This document shows positions 1-13,100 of a stretch of DNA of 64,000 nucleotides, piece after piece; the first letter of the stretch is position 1; each line of letters opens with the position of its first letter. A program made the position numbers and the translations under genes. The notes under the pieces are model-generated. The model saw only the letters and a list, made by a program, of their open reading frames with translations, was not told where the DNA came from and made no database searches. This DNA is from Tretioscincus oriximinensis (taxonomy: Eukaryota > Chordata > Lepidosauria > Squamata > Gymnophthalmidae): positions 610,960 to 674,959 of the forward strand of contig JAJVDF010000448.1 of NCBI GenBank assembly GCA_022410635.1, read 5' to 3'.

Positions 1-66
1 GGGGATTGGGAAGGGGGTAGAGATTGGGAAGGGGTGGGGATTGGGAAGGGATGGGGATTGGGAAAG
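1..66. repeat. G-rich minisatellite (window edge)
   Basis: About four imperfect tandem copies of a 16-19 base unit of the form GGGGATTGGGAAGGGG. The array runs off the left edge of the window, so its full length is unknown. The runs of four G could form G-quadruplexes on this strand. Confidence 0.85.
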
Positions 67-2265
67 GAGCATGGCCATGCAGCCCAAAGTCACCCTGGCA
101 TGGCCACAAAATGACTCTTGACCCACCCCTGATCTCTAGGATATGATGTGACATTCATGATTTCAGTCCTTGTAGAATGTGACCAAAAAAACCCCTCACC
201 TGTGGCACCTTTAAATACCGTTCTGCAACATCCTAATTTTTTATAGAAAAAAATCCTTTCTCTTTTACTTTCTGAGGCAATCAATGAACCCTGAGTTTTA
301 TACTGCTCCTTCTGCAAGTGTCACAACCACGTCTAATCATTTACCTCTGCTCTATAGATGTTGATGCTTCTCTGTTTTCCATTTTGTTATTTCCTTTCCC
401 TAATACTATTCACATGTTGACATAAGGGAATCATAACATTGCTGGGCAGGAAAACAAAAGAATTGCCTAAACAATTTAAGAGCACAGTTGGCCATTTCAC
501 TCTTACTTAATCTGCTTGCTTAGTTGTCTATGTGTTGCACATGGTATTATAAACTCACCAATAAAACAGAAACATAGTTTTGATTTAAATCATTAAGAGT
601 TTTAACTGTTGGCATCAGTTGAGCATTTTGAGATTTGTACTGTGACAATGTGAAACCGTAAAAAGACTAATCCGGTGGGAAATCTGGAATTTTAACTGCA
701 TATAACCCAGCCACCCACCCCGCACCCCCTTCGATTTATTTCCTTTCCAATTCAAAGCTTGCCTGATCTAAAACAAACTCTCAACAATCCATGAATATTT
801 AGAGCCAAGAGATTCTTCTGTTTACTGTCTGACTGATTTAGCTGCTGAATGGAATGTACGTGTAATTATTTATCACAGTTTTATCAACTGTTCTATCAAA
901 AAAAAAAGAGTCCCAACANAATTTAAAATATCAGGAATTAAATCCACATTCTTCAGTCCCAATCTAAAAGCTGCAGTATAAAAGAAGAAAAAAACATTAG
1001 GGAGGTAAGAGAATATGTGGTAGTTGAGGAAAGTTCTGATCTTTCAAATAAGCTCTAGAAGCCCAACCTTTCTTGTTTGGGTAGTGGTGGCTGGCCTCTG
1101 GGTTCGTGGGGTGCGGCGAACACTCAGAGATTAAAATCAATGATAAAATATCCATAGAAAACAATAGAGAACCATTGGTGAACTGTAGGTTTTCATAGAG
1201 GAACTGCCAACAAATCAAAAAGCTTCAGGCAGATTTTTTAATTAACAAAAAGAGTCGCCGATCCCAGATCCAATTGGAGGGCTGCCTAGGAGGGGCTACA
1301 ATCTCTCCCTCAGTCCCCATAGAGGTGCCATTTTGTTTTGGCATTCAACTTGCAGACTGAGAGAGGGAGACCGGTAAGTCTGGATGCTAAGTCTGGAGGA
1401 ACCTGTGTCCCCACCCCATCCCCAAACTGCATCAGCCGCCACTGGTTTGCAAGGTCTCATTCATTCAAAAATGTGAACCAGGATTATGCAAGAGTATAAT
1501 AGGTATCCTATTGGACCCCACCAGCTTATTCTCACAGTGATTAATCTGTTTCAGAAGAAAGGCCACCAGCAGAACAGGAGCACAACAGCTTGCTCTGTTT
1601 GCGATCTCCCTGCCTTCCAACTGGCCATCTCCTGCCTCTTACTGCCATCAAGGCAAATAGCTGTTGGTAGTCCTAACTTCCACAAATTGGTTCAAATATA
1701 TGCTGTGGTAGTGAATGTCCCTGTATGTCAAGAATTAAGCTTCATCAAATGATGTACATAATAGCAACTATTCTAGAGATATATTCTGAGAAATGCACAA
1801 TGTATGTCCAGACTATGGGAGGCTCTTTCCCCAGATGTTGATGGGGCACCTGTTGAAAATAAATCTTGTGTCTCCATATGGCACTCAAGTTGGCAGATAT
1901 GCGCTCCCACTCTCACCAAAGGCTCATGATGAAGTATGGAGGGACTAAAGTGCTCCTAAAGGTACAAAATTTCCAGAGCACAAAAAGAGGTTTTCAGTTC
2001 CCTACCTCAAGTAAACACGATAACATGGTCTTTTAAACACTAATGGAGCTGTCAAGGCACATGCCAAGGATACGAGGGGAATTCATTATTGTGCACGTTC
2101 CTGCCATAAGTGTGTCCGAGAGCTATGTCTCCAATATGCATTAGACACCTTAATTAGATCATCAAAGCTATTGGTTTCCAATGAAAGTAGGGTGTGAAAA
2201 GGAAGCTATTAGTATATTTTATTTGCTAGCGCAATATGCTTGCCAGGGCAGAATAACTTCTGATA
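67..2265. other. unassigned DNA, no gene seen
   Basis: About 2.2 kb of AT-rich DNA without a recognisable repeat or coding region. The longest open frame is 88 codons (1486-1752, plus strand); it resembles nothing I know and has no supporting context. Confidence 0.5.
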
Positions 2266-2624
2266 TAGGTTGGACCAGATGACTCCGGTTTCCTGGGGAA
2301 ATCCCGGTTTTAGTGCCCACTCCGCCCTCCCGGGTGGGTGTGTATGATTTCCCCATATTTTGCTGAGAGTATATATATATATATATATATTCTCAGCAAA
2401 ATATGGGGTGGTGAGAAAGCCTTTTGGTTCTGTCCGCCCCGGGAGAAATGTTGCTAATTTCTTGCACCCTTTGGCAATTTCCCGTACGCTTTGGGGGTTT
2501 CTTGGCCATGCGGGGTTTCTTAGGGGACGGATGTGCATATAAGTGGGCTGAATTTGCATGAATATGCAAATCGTCATGAATATTAATTACCCTGATTTGG
2601 TCCTCAGAAAATCTGTTCTGACTA
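2266..2624 (+). mobile_element. A-long type hAT-like element, diverged copy
   Basis: Starts TAGGTTGGACCAGATGACTC and ends with the AATATTAATTACCCTGATTT / CAGAAAATCTG type terminus found at the right end of the other A-long copies. The octamer ACTTCTGA occurs just outside or overlapping both ends (left copy followed by TATAGG, right copy overlapping ACTA), fitting an 8-bp target duplication as made by hAT transposases. No transposase frame is present, so it is non-autonomous. The interior differs from the other A-long copies and holds a (TA)n-centred hairpin. Confidence 0.7.
2351..2408. repeat. perfect 18-bp-arm inverted repeat around (TA)n
   Basis: The arms at 2351-2368 and 2391-2408 are exact reverse complements (CCCCATATTTTGCTGAGA) and flank about ten TA dinucleotides. 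This arrangement is prone to cruciform extrusion. It lies inside the A-long type element. Confidence 0.9.
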
Positions 2625-2747
2625 CTTCTGAATTGCATTCATTTGAAAGTCACCATCACCGTTAAATTTAAATATTTTTGCATTAAGCTTGGGAAGAACT
2701 TTTTTTTTTTAACCCTTAAAGCAGTTTGCAGGAGGTCAATGGATTCA

Positions 2748-3310
2748 TAAGAACATAAGAAGAGCCATCCTGGATCAGGCCATAGTCCATCAAGTCCAGC
2801 ATTCTGTGTCACACAGAGGCCCACCAGATGCACCTGGGCAGTCCGAACAGAGGAAAGCAAAATATGCTCCTGTTCATGACTCCCTGCAAATGGCATTTCA
2901 GGAGTCCTGCCGGTTGCTCCATCTCGGAGGCAGCATCCAGACATCCATCCTAGTATCCGTTTATACCCTTGGTGTCCATAAACCTGTCTAGTCCTGTCTT
3001 GAAACTATCCAAGCTGTTAGCCACCACTACCTCTTCAGGAAGTAAATTCCACAGGCCGATGACCCTCTGGGTGAAAAAATACTTTCCTTTGTCTGTTCTC
3101 ACTTTTCTACCCAACAGTTTCAANGAGTGCCCTCTGGTCCTTGTGTTGTGTGATAGAGAAAACATTTTTTCTCTATTCACCCTGTCTATCCCATGCATGA
3201 TTTTGTGCACTTCAATCAGATCACCTCTCAGACGTCGCCTTTCAAGGCTGAAGAGGCCCAGACGTTGCAGCCTGACTTCGTAAGGGAGATTCTTCAGAAG
3301 CGTTTTTGAG
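2748..3310 (-). mobile_element. CR1 LINE 3' fragment
   Basis: Read on the minus strand it encodes the C-terminal part of a CR1-clade ORF2: LPYEVRLQRLGLFSLERRRL, then LRGDLIEVHKIMHGIDRVNR, then KVRTDKGKYFFTQRVIGLWN, LLPEEVVVANSLDSFKTGLD. The CR1 3' untranslated region follows and ends in repeats of the TTCTTATG type near 2750. The copy is 5'-truncated, as is usual for CR1. One N falls in the reading frame near 3124. Confidence 0.9.
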
Positions 3311-4392
3311 AGACCAGACAGACAATGGAGGGAAGGGCATTTGTTTATATTACTACGATGGAGTGAATGGAATGAATAGGGAAGCCAGGCAACAGAGCAA
3401 AGAGAGTTTGAAATAAGGCTGAACATTTAATTAAGTGAATGTACATTTCTCCTGTTTCTAACTGGTCCAGGACAATTGTGTGAAGCTGGGCCACTTGTTC
3501 ACTTGGGAGCAATTGAGGAGAAGCTATCTTTCATTCTTGCCAGCTTCTATGCTGCAAGGTGGAACTCTTTTCCCAAGGCCCAATTTCACACTGCCTTTAT
3601 GCATGCCTAGTTCCCATTTCCAGGCCTGCCACAATTGCTCTCCTGTGATGAGTGAAAGGTTAATGTGCTGCAAAAGTAACTGTGATAATCCTGAGCTGTA
3701 ATTTAGTCTGCTTACTGTATCAATAAGAATTATTACTTAGTTGAATTAAACAGAACAGGAAATTGGGTTCACGGCATATTCTTTCCTTTCTGTCCCATAG
3801 GCAGCCCTCATTTAATTAGCAACCAAGGCATCAGCGTGAATGTTTTCCTTTTGCCACTTTGTTTAAAGCTTGAATTTTAAGAGCTTTTGAAAATAGTGAT
3901 TCAGGGGGTAAAACAGCAGGATTTGTGGTGTTATTTATAAGCTCTGTGCCGGAAACTATTTCAAGGTCTGTAACAGAGCCACTCAAGCACCATTTATTTT
4001 ACCCAGAAATTTCAAGCGTAGAGAACTCAATGACAGACCTAATGCCACATTAACTCCTTGATAATTTCAGCTTCGTTTAATCAAATCCACTGAGCATTGT
4101 CTTCTGCCAAAAGCACCAATTGGTTCAGTTCATCTTATGGAATGGTGCTTGTTTTAGATGTCACAGCATCTGAAGGGAAAAATTGAAACGACAAATGCAC
4201 TACACAAGTTTGGCTTTGCGGAAAATGGAGGTGAACCTCAATTCTTTTTTTTAATCCAAATTTGGAGTGGCGAAAGCTCTCACCTTTTGGATGAAGATTC
4301 GCTTATATGATACTTCAGTTAAAAAAAAAAGGTCCCAGGGAAACAGAGCTAATGGTATATGGCACATTATGGCAAGTTAGAAAATCTGGTAG
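3311..4392. other. unassigned DNA, no gene seen
   Basis: No recognisable repeat or coding region. Short poly-A and poly-T runs only. Confidence 0.5.
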
Positions 4393-5562
4393 ATCACAGA
4401 TTAAACATGAGTCAACAGTGTGAAGCAGCTGCAAAAACAGCAAACACAAACTTCAGGTATATTAAAATAGGCTGACCAGATGCCCCCCTTTGGGGGGAGA
4501 ACCCAGTTTTGGGGTGTCTATCCTGCCTCCCCGGGAGGGGCGCCATTTCCCCGGTTTTTGCTGCGGAAAAAAAAATATTTTTTTGAATTTTTTTTTAAAA
4601 AATCACTGCAGCACCACTAGGGGGCTCTGGGATCTGAGACCAGCTCCTGAAGGCAGCCTCCCCTCAGTAGAAAATAAAAATTCTCACACACTTNAAAAAA
4701 AAAAAATTCCGCTGCACCACGACTAGGGGGTTCTGGCAACTGGGACCAGCTCCTGAAGGCACCTTCCCCTCTGTAAAAAAAAATTAAAAATATTGATGTA
4801 CTCCAAAATTCTCAGTTTAAAAATTCTCNCACACTTAAAAAAATTCTCACATGCTTCACTGATTTCTCGGGCAGGAATTTTGGAAGGGAATGCATGTTGG
4901 TGGGTAATTTGCATATTTATGAATATACAAATTAGCATGAATATTAATTACCCTGGTTTGGGTCTCAGAAAATCTGGTCAGTCTATATTAAAAGGAGCAT
5001 AAACTCTCGATCATATGTAGTCATTTTTCCTCTTTACAGTACCTTGGTCAGACCATACCTAGAATATTGTGTTCAATTCTGGACACCACAGTTCGAAAAA
5101 GTCATTGATAAACTACAGCAAGCTCAGTTGAGAGTCACAAGGATGGTGAATGGTCTGTAAACCATGTCCTATGAGGAACGGTTAAAGGATCTGGGGATGT
5201 TTAGTCTGCAAAAGAGAAGACAGAGAGGAGATCTGATAGCTGTCTACAAATATTAGAAGGGCTCTCACAGAGGAGAGGGATCAACTTTGTTCTCATTGGC
5301 ACGTGGAAGGACTAACAATTTGATGGAACTGCAAAGAAGTAGGTTTAGATTAGAGATCAGAAAAACACTTTCTGAGAGTAAGGGTGATAAACCAGTGGAA
5401 CAGATTGTCAAAGAAATTTCTGAGTTATCCTATACTGGAAGTCTTCAAACAGAGGCCGGGCAACCATCTGTCTGGGATAGTTAGTTAAGCCTGCATTGAG
5501 CAAGGGTTGGACCCCATTACCCTGGAGGTCCCTTCCAACTCTATGATTCTAACATCTATAAG
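4393..5562 (+). mobile_element. CR1 LINE 3' fragment split by A-long element
   Basis: CR1 sequence runs from about 4393 to 4467 and resumes at 4986. It encodes fragments such as [28 protein letters not shown] and SRFRLEIRKT, and ends in the typical 3' untranslated region with GAGGTCCCTTCCAACTCTATG near 5530. The A-long element at 4468-4985 interrupts it and is flanked by a perfect 8-bp duplication of CR1 sequence. The frame is decayed and cannot encode an active reverse transcriptase. Confidence 0.88.
4468..4985 (+). mobile_element. A-long hAT-like element, best-defined copy (518 bp)
   Basis: Ends are TAGGCTGACCAGATG and AAAATCTGGTCAGTCTA, forming imperfect terminal inverted repeats. The octamer TATTAAAA flanks it exactly on both sides (4460-4467 and 4986-4993), a perfect 8-bp target duplication characteristic of the hAT superfamily. 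The interior has repeated blocks of the type GCACCACTAGGGGGCTCTGG and an AT-rich right end with TTTGCATATTTATGAATATA. No transposase frame is present. Confidence 0.85.
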
Positions 5563-5864
5563 TATACCCGTGTTGTTTTCTGCAAAGATTGTGCTTGACC
5601 AGGAAGACGATATAGAAGGGCACATCAGGCTGGTGGCTGTCCATACAGACTTCAGCCCAACCAACCTTCATAAGAATATAAAATTTCATTCCATTCTGGG
5701 TCCAAGGGCTTGGAAAGCACTGTGGGGAGAGATGCAGAAGCGATATAATTGTTTTACCAACCTATATCAGACTTCTACAGTGACTTATGACCACACTTGC
5801 TTAATGTCAGTTCAGCTACAAAAATAGTCACAGNATAAAAATCTTAAAAGTGCTAGGACACCTC

Positions 5865-6329
5865 TGTGGCATTTGCCTATTTTAAAGGTTTGTATTTTGT
5901 TTTATATCTACTGTTTTATCCCAGAGGGAGGGGGGAAAGAGTAGGCCTGGGCAGGGGCATGGCTTCTTCATTCCCTAGATGGGAGGGGATGAGGCTAGAG
6001 GAGCCAGCCAATAAAGCCTCAAGTAGCAGGCTGGTCAATGTATAAAGGGGAGAGCGACCAGGGCTATGGGCCTTTCTTTTGGGGGAAACGTGATATGTGA
6101 AGCAAGTTAACAGAAGGTCCACTGCTAGTCTGCATCTGAGAGCTGGGGCTGCAGTGTCTATGGAAGCCTGGAAGGGCCGTAGCCGAGACTAAGCCTGGGC
6201 TGAGACAACTGTCTGTTGAATGTTACGATTTACACTGAGCATATGTGCTCAATAAACCTTTTTGTTTGTTTGACTTTTAAAACACCTGTCTTTTGTTTTT
6301 CAACACAAACCCATAAACATCACCACAAC
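5865..6329 (+). mobile_element. possible LTR (boundaries uncertain)
   Basis: The stretch has LTR-like layout: a TATAAA box near 6042, and an AATAAA signal near 6250 followed by T/G-rich DNA (CCTTTTTGTTTGTTTG). A weak inverted pair TGTGG/CCACA could mark the ends, followed by CTGGGGAGGAC, which might be a primer-binding site. No target duplication and no second LTR were found. It could instead be unrelated unique DNA. Confidence 0.35.
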
Positions 6330-6347
6330 TGGGGAGGACACAAATAT

Positions 6348-6538
6348 TAGGCTGACCAGATGACCCCTTTTGGGGGGAGGGAGTGTTGAAAACCTGTTTT
6401 GGGGGTGCCTCCCAGTTTTTTCTGAGNAAACTTTTTTCAAAAAAAAGTTTTAAAATTTTTTTCCTCAGAAAAAAACGGGAAGCACCCCAAAAACGGGTTT
6501 TTGACATCTCCTCCCAAAAGGGGTCATCTGGTCAGCCT
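6348..6538. mobile_element. A-short fold-back element
   Basis: Both ends carry the same arm in opposite orientation: TAGGCTGACCAGATGACCCC, then a G run, GAAAACC, GTTTTGGGGGTGCC, CCCAGTTTTTTCTGAG. The arms are about 90 bp and separated by a short A/T-rich loop. No coding capacity. It is one of about 15 copies in this window. Confidence 0.9.
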
Positions 6539-7221
6539 TGTTACAGGCCTGTAGGTACTGGGAGTCTGCTTGGATCCCAGGGTAATAGTGTGGAACCTCT
6601 AGCCTGGAGGGTCCGAGTATCTTGGCCACAANCGCATATTTAATGTGGCTGTGGTATAATTGCTCACCCTCTTGTTTCCTTTGTGTCTCTGAACTTGTTC
6701 TGGCAAAGTCCTGAGGTTACAAGCAATTCACAAAATGCTTCCCTGGGACTGCCGGCCAATTCTGGAAGCTATTCATGGACCGTCCCTCATTAGCATGGTA
6801 GTTAGCTTGATGGGCTAGAAGATAAATGCCAAACAATTTATAGCTTCTTGCCCCCTCTGGATGTTATTAAGGATATTAATGAAGATGGAGTGCAAAGGAG
6901 ACAGGGCAAAGCAATATGCTCCACAACCTGGAAGTCCCAGGTAGCAGTATTTTCTGGAATTCAAGTGACATACAGAACTTCTCCATAAATAAAGGAAGTA
7001 AAAATGTTTGTTTGGGCATGGAGGAAGAGAAGAAATCTGTGTCTCATTGTAGTGGGATGTATAAGACAAGGCTATCTTCTTTGTTGTGAAACTATTTATA
7101 ACTAATTATGTAGTTATTGTTTGTAGAAGTAAGAGAAAATCTTTGCATGTGCATCTTGTGAAAAATTGATTGTTGGGAAGTCTGGAAGTCTGGTGTGATA
7201 TAGGATGGTGGGACCCTAGAG
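6539..7221. other. unassigned DNA, no gene seen
   Basis: No recognised repeat. An 84-codon open frame on the minus strand (6815-7069) is unsupported. Confidence 0.5.
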
Positions 7222-7433
7222 TAGGCTGACCAGATGACCACTTTTTGGGGGGGGGGGGGTGAAAACCCGGTTTGGGGATGCCTCCCAGTTTTTTCTGAGG
7301 AAATTTTTTTCAAAAAAAGATTTGTTTTTGGAAAAAAAAATGTTTTTTAATTTATTTTTCCTCAGAAAAACCAGGAGGCACCCCCAAAATGGGTTTTGAA
7401 ACCTACCCTCACAAGGGGTCATCTAGTCAGTGT
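7222..7433. mobile_element. A-short fold-back element with near-perfect 8-bp duplication
   Basis: Fold-back arms as in the other A-short copies; the right terminus is decayed (GTCAGTGTA instead of GTCAGCCTA). The flanks CCCTAGAG (left) and CCCTAGAA (right) match at 7 of 8 positions, supporting a hAT-type 8-bp target duplication. Confidence 0.88.
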
Positions 7434-7956
7434 ACCCTAGAAGGACTTTTTCTATTGTTAATTAGTGGCCCTTTTCACATATATCTGCCTTAGTACATGT
7501 GGATGAGCTGCAGCCACATGCCTGTGCATTCAGCAGCTAAAGATGGAACAATATGTGCTGTTATGTAAGGCGTCCCGGGTTCAGTCACATTTTGTATCAG
7601 ATTCAGTTCAGAACTGCCTTCTTTTTCAGCAGCGAATGTAGTAATTTGCTTCAAGATTGGTAGTTGACCTTAGAACTGTCCAAGTGCTGATATGTTGACA
7701 TTCACTGTTGAAGTCAGCATCTGTGTTCAGAGAAGCTTCCAAAAATGCATTTTGGATCCCAGCTGCTACATAATGTCATTTCCTCTTCACCAGCAAGATC
7801 TGTCCTGTGTGTAAACACCCTGCAGCTAATGCACATTAGCTGTCATTACTACACATGTAGGACAGATGAATCAGCTGAACACTACCTCATTCTAGTGTAT
7901 TCATTAGTCACTTGTTGTTACTGCACATTTGATACGTGTTACTACAATCTTCATGC
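7434..7956. other. unassigned DNA, no gene seen
   Basis: No repeat or coding region recognised. Confidence 0.5.
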
Positions 7957-8218
7957 TGACAATGGATAGTTTCAAGACAGGATTAGACAGGTTTATGGAC
8001 ACCAAGGGTATAAATGGATACTAGGATAGATGTCTGGATGTTGCCTCCGTGATGGAGCAACAGGCAGGACTTCTGAAATGCCATTTGCATGGAGTCATGA
8101 ACAGGAGCATATTTTGCTTTCCTCTGTTCGGACTGCCCACGTGCATCTGTGTGACACAGNATGCTGNACTTGATGAGCTGTGGCCTTATCCAGTATGGCT
8201 CTTCTTATGTTCTTATGA
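7957..8218 (+). mobile_element. CR1 LINE 3' end
   Basis: Begins within the codons for DSFKTGLDRFMDTKGING and continues into the CR1 3' untranslated region (GGATGTTGCCTCCGTGATGG, CCTCTGTTCGGACTGCCC). It ends with CTTCTTATGTTCTTATG. Strongly 5'-truncated. Confidence 0.88.
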
Positions 8219-8652
8219 CAATGTAGAATCGTGGATCTTTAGACATTTTCCTGGGTTACAATGAATGAAGGGAATTGTATTTTTTCTTCTTCTTGGGGAC
8301 CATCAACACCTGGCCAATTCCTAGCTGTCTTCTTATGTGCCTTTAAAGGCTTTTTCATGTAGCGATGCTGAAGTAGATTGATGTTGCAAACTTCCAGGGA
8401 GAAGCTGTCAATCAAACCAGCAACCTTCTACTTTCCAAGCTGCTTGCATTACTGCTCAGTTAAGCCTCTCTCAAGACATATTTTACCAACCATGCCGCAC
8501 CAAAATTATGCTGTACTATAGTATGTTCCACACTGTGTTTTGATGCCTTTTTCAATCTTGTTTCTGATCAAATGACACAAGTTTTCATGAATGTTCTTCA
8601 GTCATCAATGTCCTTCCATCCTATTTTTCTTCCACTATAGAATGCTATATTG
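8219..8652. other. unassigned DNA, no gene seen
   Basis: No recognisable feature. Confidence 0.5.
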
Positions 8653-8860
8653 TATTTTTCGGTATATAAGATGCACTTTATTTCCCTCAAAAGTGGAGGG
8701 AAAATGTTTGTGTGTCTTATGGTCTGAATCTAGCAAAATTATCCAAAAATGTAGAAAATGTTCCCAAATGTGAGGAAAAAAATCAGACTTTTTTCTTATT
8801 TTCCTCCTCTAAAATCTAGGTGCATCTTATGGTTCGGTGCATCTTATAGTCNGAAAAATA
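8653..8860. mobile_element. MITE with TATTTTTCGG inverted repeats
   Basis: The left end TATTTTTCGGTATATAAG and the right end (complement TATTTTTCNGACTATAAG) form terminal inverted repeats of about 27 bp. The sequence ATAAGATGCACYT occurs near both ends and an internal copy reads GTGTCTTATGG. About 208 bp, non-coding. The end sequence resembles mariner-type MITEs known from vertebrate genomes (from memory), but a TA duplication could not be fixed with confidence. Confidence 0.65.
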
Positions 8861-10320
8861 CAGTAGTCAAAAAGATCTATGAAATATTTAATGGTATGCA
8901 TGGGGATTCTGAAGAGATCTCCCATCCTGGAATAGGATTGCTTAGCCGGGAAAACAAAAATAAACTTTTTGGAATTCATAGGAAGAATACATATTTTCTC
9001 AAACATTTATGAGTTCCTAAAATTGGCTTGCTGTTTTTTTTTTTTAAGTATTTTAAGCATTATTTTAATGTACAGTTTGTTTAATTTGTATATCAAGACT
9101 TTTTTGAACTATACTGGAATATTGGAGGTTTAGAAGTATGAATTGGCCATAAACATATAGAAAGATCTGTGTTTTCTATTTGTGTTTAACACATTCTTAT
9201 GTCATGAGCCCAGCATTCAGATCTTTTAAACAGAGCATAACAATTAAGCATTAAACTACTCTTCTTATTCTTTGTTTTATTCTTCCCTTTCTCCTTCTGT
9301 CTTCCCCTTCGTCTTCCTCCCACCCCCTCTTCTTTCTTTTCTTCCTCCTGATTCTGGAAATACTTTAAAGAACTTCTGAGTCTGTTTTAATTCCCTTTGG
9401 TGACAACTTCCCTTTGAAACTGATGAAAANCAAATTTTTCAGTCTAGCAAATGCTCACAGTTATGGAATCATTCATCTCTGAGAAGCTGATGAGAGCTTA
9501 TATAACCTTTGGACCTAGCCAGTATGTCATCCATGAGGCTTGCAAGGAATTTCTTGAGTAGAAGCAAAGAATAGATGCCAAATAACTGCCTTGGTTTTGG
9601 TTGCTTATAGGAAAGAAGGAATGCAAAGACAAATCCTTTTTGGATTCTTCAAAATGCTGCATACATAAGATCATATTTTTAACAGAACTCCAAAAAAAAG
9701 AGCTGTAAGAACTTCCATACAAGAACGAGATCTGTTGTTTTGTTGATTTTTCTCCTCTATCTGCCCTTTCCTATGATGGGAGAAAGAAATATGAGTGAGA
9801 TAAATGCACCAGGGGTACATGCTGAAAATGAATTCATTCATTTCAAGGGGGGGGTTGTCGGCTTCCTGTAAAAGAACAAACATGAGGTTCCCATGAGCAG
9901 ATGCTGCCTCCAGGCACGTATGTTCTGGTGACTTTGATGGGGGATATATTCTGATGGCACTGCTGTCTTAGAGGATACAACTCTTGATCAGAAGCGATCA
10001 ATTAATGATTATCACTTCCAAGAGGAGTTTGTCCAAGGAGACTTGGACCCCCACTTTGGTTATTTTTGTGCAAATTTATGGTTAGTTCATGGTTTAACCT
10101 TATTAACTTATTGTAGCATCTGGTTTTGGATCAGCTTGACAGTTGCAAATGCACCAAAATAAACCAGTCAATTAACATCTTAATGTTCTTTTATACAAAA
10201 TTAATATTCTGATTGAGAAAAACACCTGGTGCACAGTCTGTATCAAGCNCAAAAGCCGTTCAATGTGCTTGGCTTGAGAAGCATGCTCAACAATGGAAGG
10301 CCTAAACATGCAGAAATTGT
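8861..10320. other. unassigned DNA with a C/T-rich tract
   Basis: No gene seen. A pyrimidine-rich stretch lies at about 9262-9348. The frames at 9498-9883 on the minus strand are short and unsupported. Confidence 0.5.
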
Positions 10321-10579
10321 ATTTTTTTAATTTTTTTTATTTATTCGTATTTATATCCCGCCCTATACCCGAAGGTCTCAGGGTGGTCAACCATAGGGTG
10401 GTGCACATAGCTTTTCTTGCTTTCTCCACAACNCACACCCTGTGGAATAGGTGGGGCTGAGAGAGTTCAAAGAACTGTGACTGGCCCAAGGTCCCAGCTG
10501 GCTTCATGGATGAGTGGGGAATNGAACTGGGAGACTACCAGGTGCGAATCCAATACTCTAACCACTACACCAAACTGGT
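10321..10579 (-). mobile_element. SINE-1 (tRNA-derived, Sauria-SINE type)
   Basis: Minus-strand copy. The head at the right matches CCAGTTTGGTGTAGTGGTTA with RNA polymerase III A-box and B-box sequences (GGTTCGATTCC type; here with one N). The body contains GTGACCTTGGGCCAGTCACA and GGGTGTCTGTTGTGGAGAAA. The tail is GAGACCTTCGGGTATAGGGC followed by AAATA repeats. Full length, about 260 bp. Confidence 0.92.
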
Positions 10580-11159
10580 ATGAAGCTGCAGAATTTTGAG
10601 AAATATTGCAAGACCTCTCTGAGAACCTGTCATATAAGAAACCCCCTGCCAACAGCATACAGAAAGATTTTTTTTTACAAAAGTTATAAATTCTAGTCTC
10701 TTTCTCTAGTAGTCCAGCTGTCAAGGAACAAGGTCATATGCACTTAGCTATTCTTAGGCAACCTTCTCGCTGCTCAAAGGTTGTATGAGNTTTGAAAAAA
10801 TGCTGGTTTTCCCCCATATCAGTCTCAGAATAGGATCAGAATTATCCATTGCAATGTGGGTACTCATTGTCACAGGTTTCCAGCAATCTGTGCATCTTGG
10901 GCAGAATCTTTTGATCCCCCCTCTGATTTTTTACTTCCATGTAAGGATGTGCTCAAAGTTCTGATTCTGTTATAGGAAGAGGAGGAGGAAACATTTAATG
11001 TATAAATATTTCTTGAACACCGAAGTCTGTGTTGAATTCCATTTATGTGGCATTTTGCTCTTTGATGTACCGATATAGTTTCCACTTTGAAGCGGAGGAG
11101 CTTGTTCTTGAGAACATAGAGAAGCTGTCTTGATACTTCTGACCTTGAAGGCACTGTTG
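10580..11159. other. unassigned DNA, no gene seen
   Basis: The 94-codon minus-strand frame at 10870-11154 is unsupported by similarity or context. Confidence 0.5.
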
Positions 11160-11265
11160 TATTTTTAAACTGCTCTGTTTAATCTGTTCCAATCATTTTT
11201 AATTGTGATCTGCCCTGAGACTGAGATAGGGCAGAATATAAATGTAAATAAATAAATATTTTGAT
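11160..11265 (+). mobile_element. L2-like LINE 3' tail fragment
   Basis: Resembles the 3' end of the LINE at 14.5 kb: a T/A-rich stretch, then CTGCCCTGAGACTGAGATAG, GGCAGAATATAAATG and AAATAAATAAATA. It is diverged and only the tail remains. Confidence 0.55.
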
Positions 11266-12545
<1,280 letters not shown>

Positions 12546-12847
12546 CACTGATGGTTCAGTTGCTAAGGAGACAGCCTCTCATCTGGGAGATGGGGTTTCA
12601 AAGCCCTGTGTGGGACATGGGGAGGGGTGAGTACCTTCCACTAGCCTGTAGCTCTAGCCAACCCAGCTATTCGAAAGCAAGAATTGCAAGAAGTTGCAAC
12701 TGACTGCAAGAAGACACATGGAAACCACCACAGCCTGGTGGGAAAGATGGATTGTGAGCCGTCAGGCAAAATACCCTTGTAAGCCACTTTGAGTCCCTTT
12801 GGAAGGTGAGAAAAGCAGGGGCATAAGAACCCAATAGTAATTGTCGT
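12546..12847 (+). mobile_element. SINE-2 (tRNA-derived)
   Basis: The head GATGGTTCAGTTGCTAAGG and then GAGATGGGGTTTCAAAGCCC carry tRNA-like A-box and B-box positions. The body includes GCCTGTAGCTCTAGCCAACC, a GCAAGAAGTTGCAACTGACT block and CCACCACAGCCTGGTGGG. The 3' end TTTGAGTCCCTTTGGAAGG / GCATAAGAACCCAA leads straight into a microsatellite. Confidence 0.88.
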
Positions 12848-12953
12848 CTCCTCCTCCTCCTCCTCCTCCTCCTCCTCCTCCTCCTCCTCCTCCTTCTTCT
12901 TCTTCTTCTTCTTCTTCTTCTTCTTCTTCTTCTTCTTCTTCTTCTTCTTCTTT
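12848..12953. repeat. (TCC)n(TTC)n microsatellite at a SINE-2 tail
   Basis: About 15 TCC units pass into about 20 TTC units, joined to the 3' end of SINE-2. The pyrimidine strand is a candidate for triplex (H-DNA) formation. Minus-strand frames through it read as poly-Glu or poly-Lys and are not genes. Confidence 0.95.
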
Positions 12954-13100
12954 CCCATGTCTTCTCATTTCCAGATTAAACATCCTTGTTTTCCTCATCC
13001 ACTCCCTATAAGTCATGTGCTCTAATTGCCACATTATCTTGGTTAACCTCTTCTAAACCACCTTCAGCCTAACGATGGCTTTCTGAAAGTGTGCTGCCCA
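12954..13100 (-). mobile_element. possible old CR1/L3-like fragment
   Basis: On the minus strand the codons read MWQLEHMTYREWMRKTRMFN, LEMRRHGK, which resembles the CR1 block GLEHLPYEERLRKLGLFNLE. The match is weak and short. Confidence 0.3.

Noticed and set aside
2950..3426. 158-codon frame on the minus strand as a host gene
   Set aside because: The recognisable part is the CR1 ORF2 C-terminus, interrupted and repeated elsewhere in the window.
6277..6643. Frames on both strands encoding similar Phe/Lys-rich peptides, which recur in many places
   Set aside because: They come from the symmetric arms of A-short fold-back elements and are not conserved genes.
12641..13034. Poly-Lys/Glu and Gly-rich frames on the minus strand
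   Set aside because: They translate the TCC/TTC microsatellite and SINE-2.
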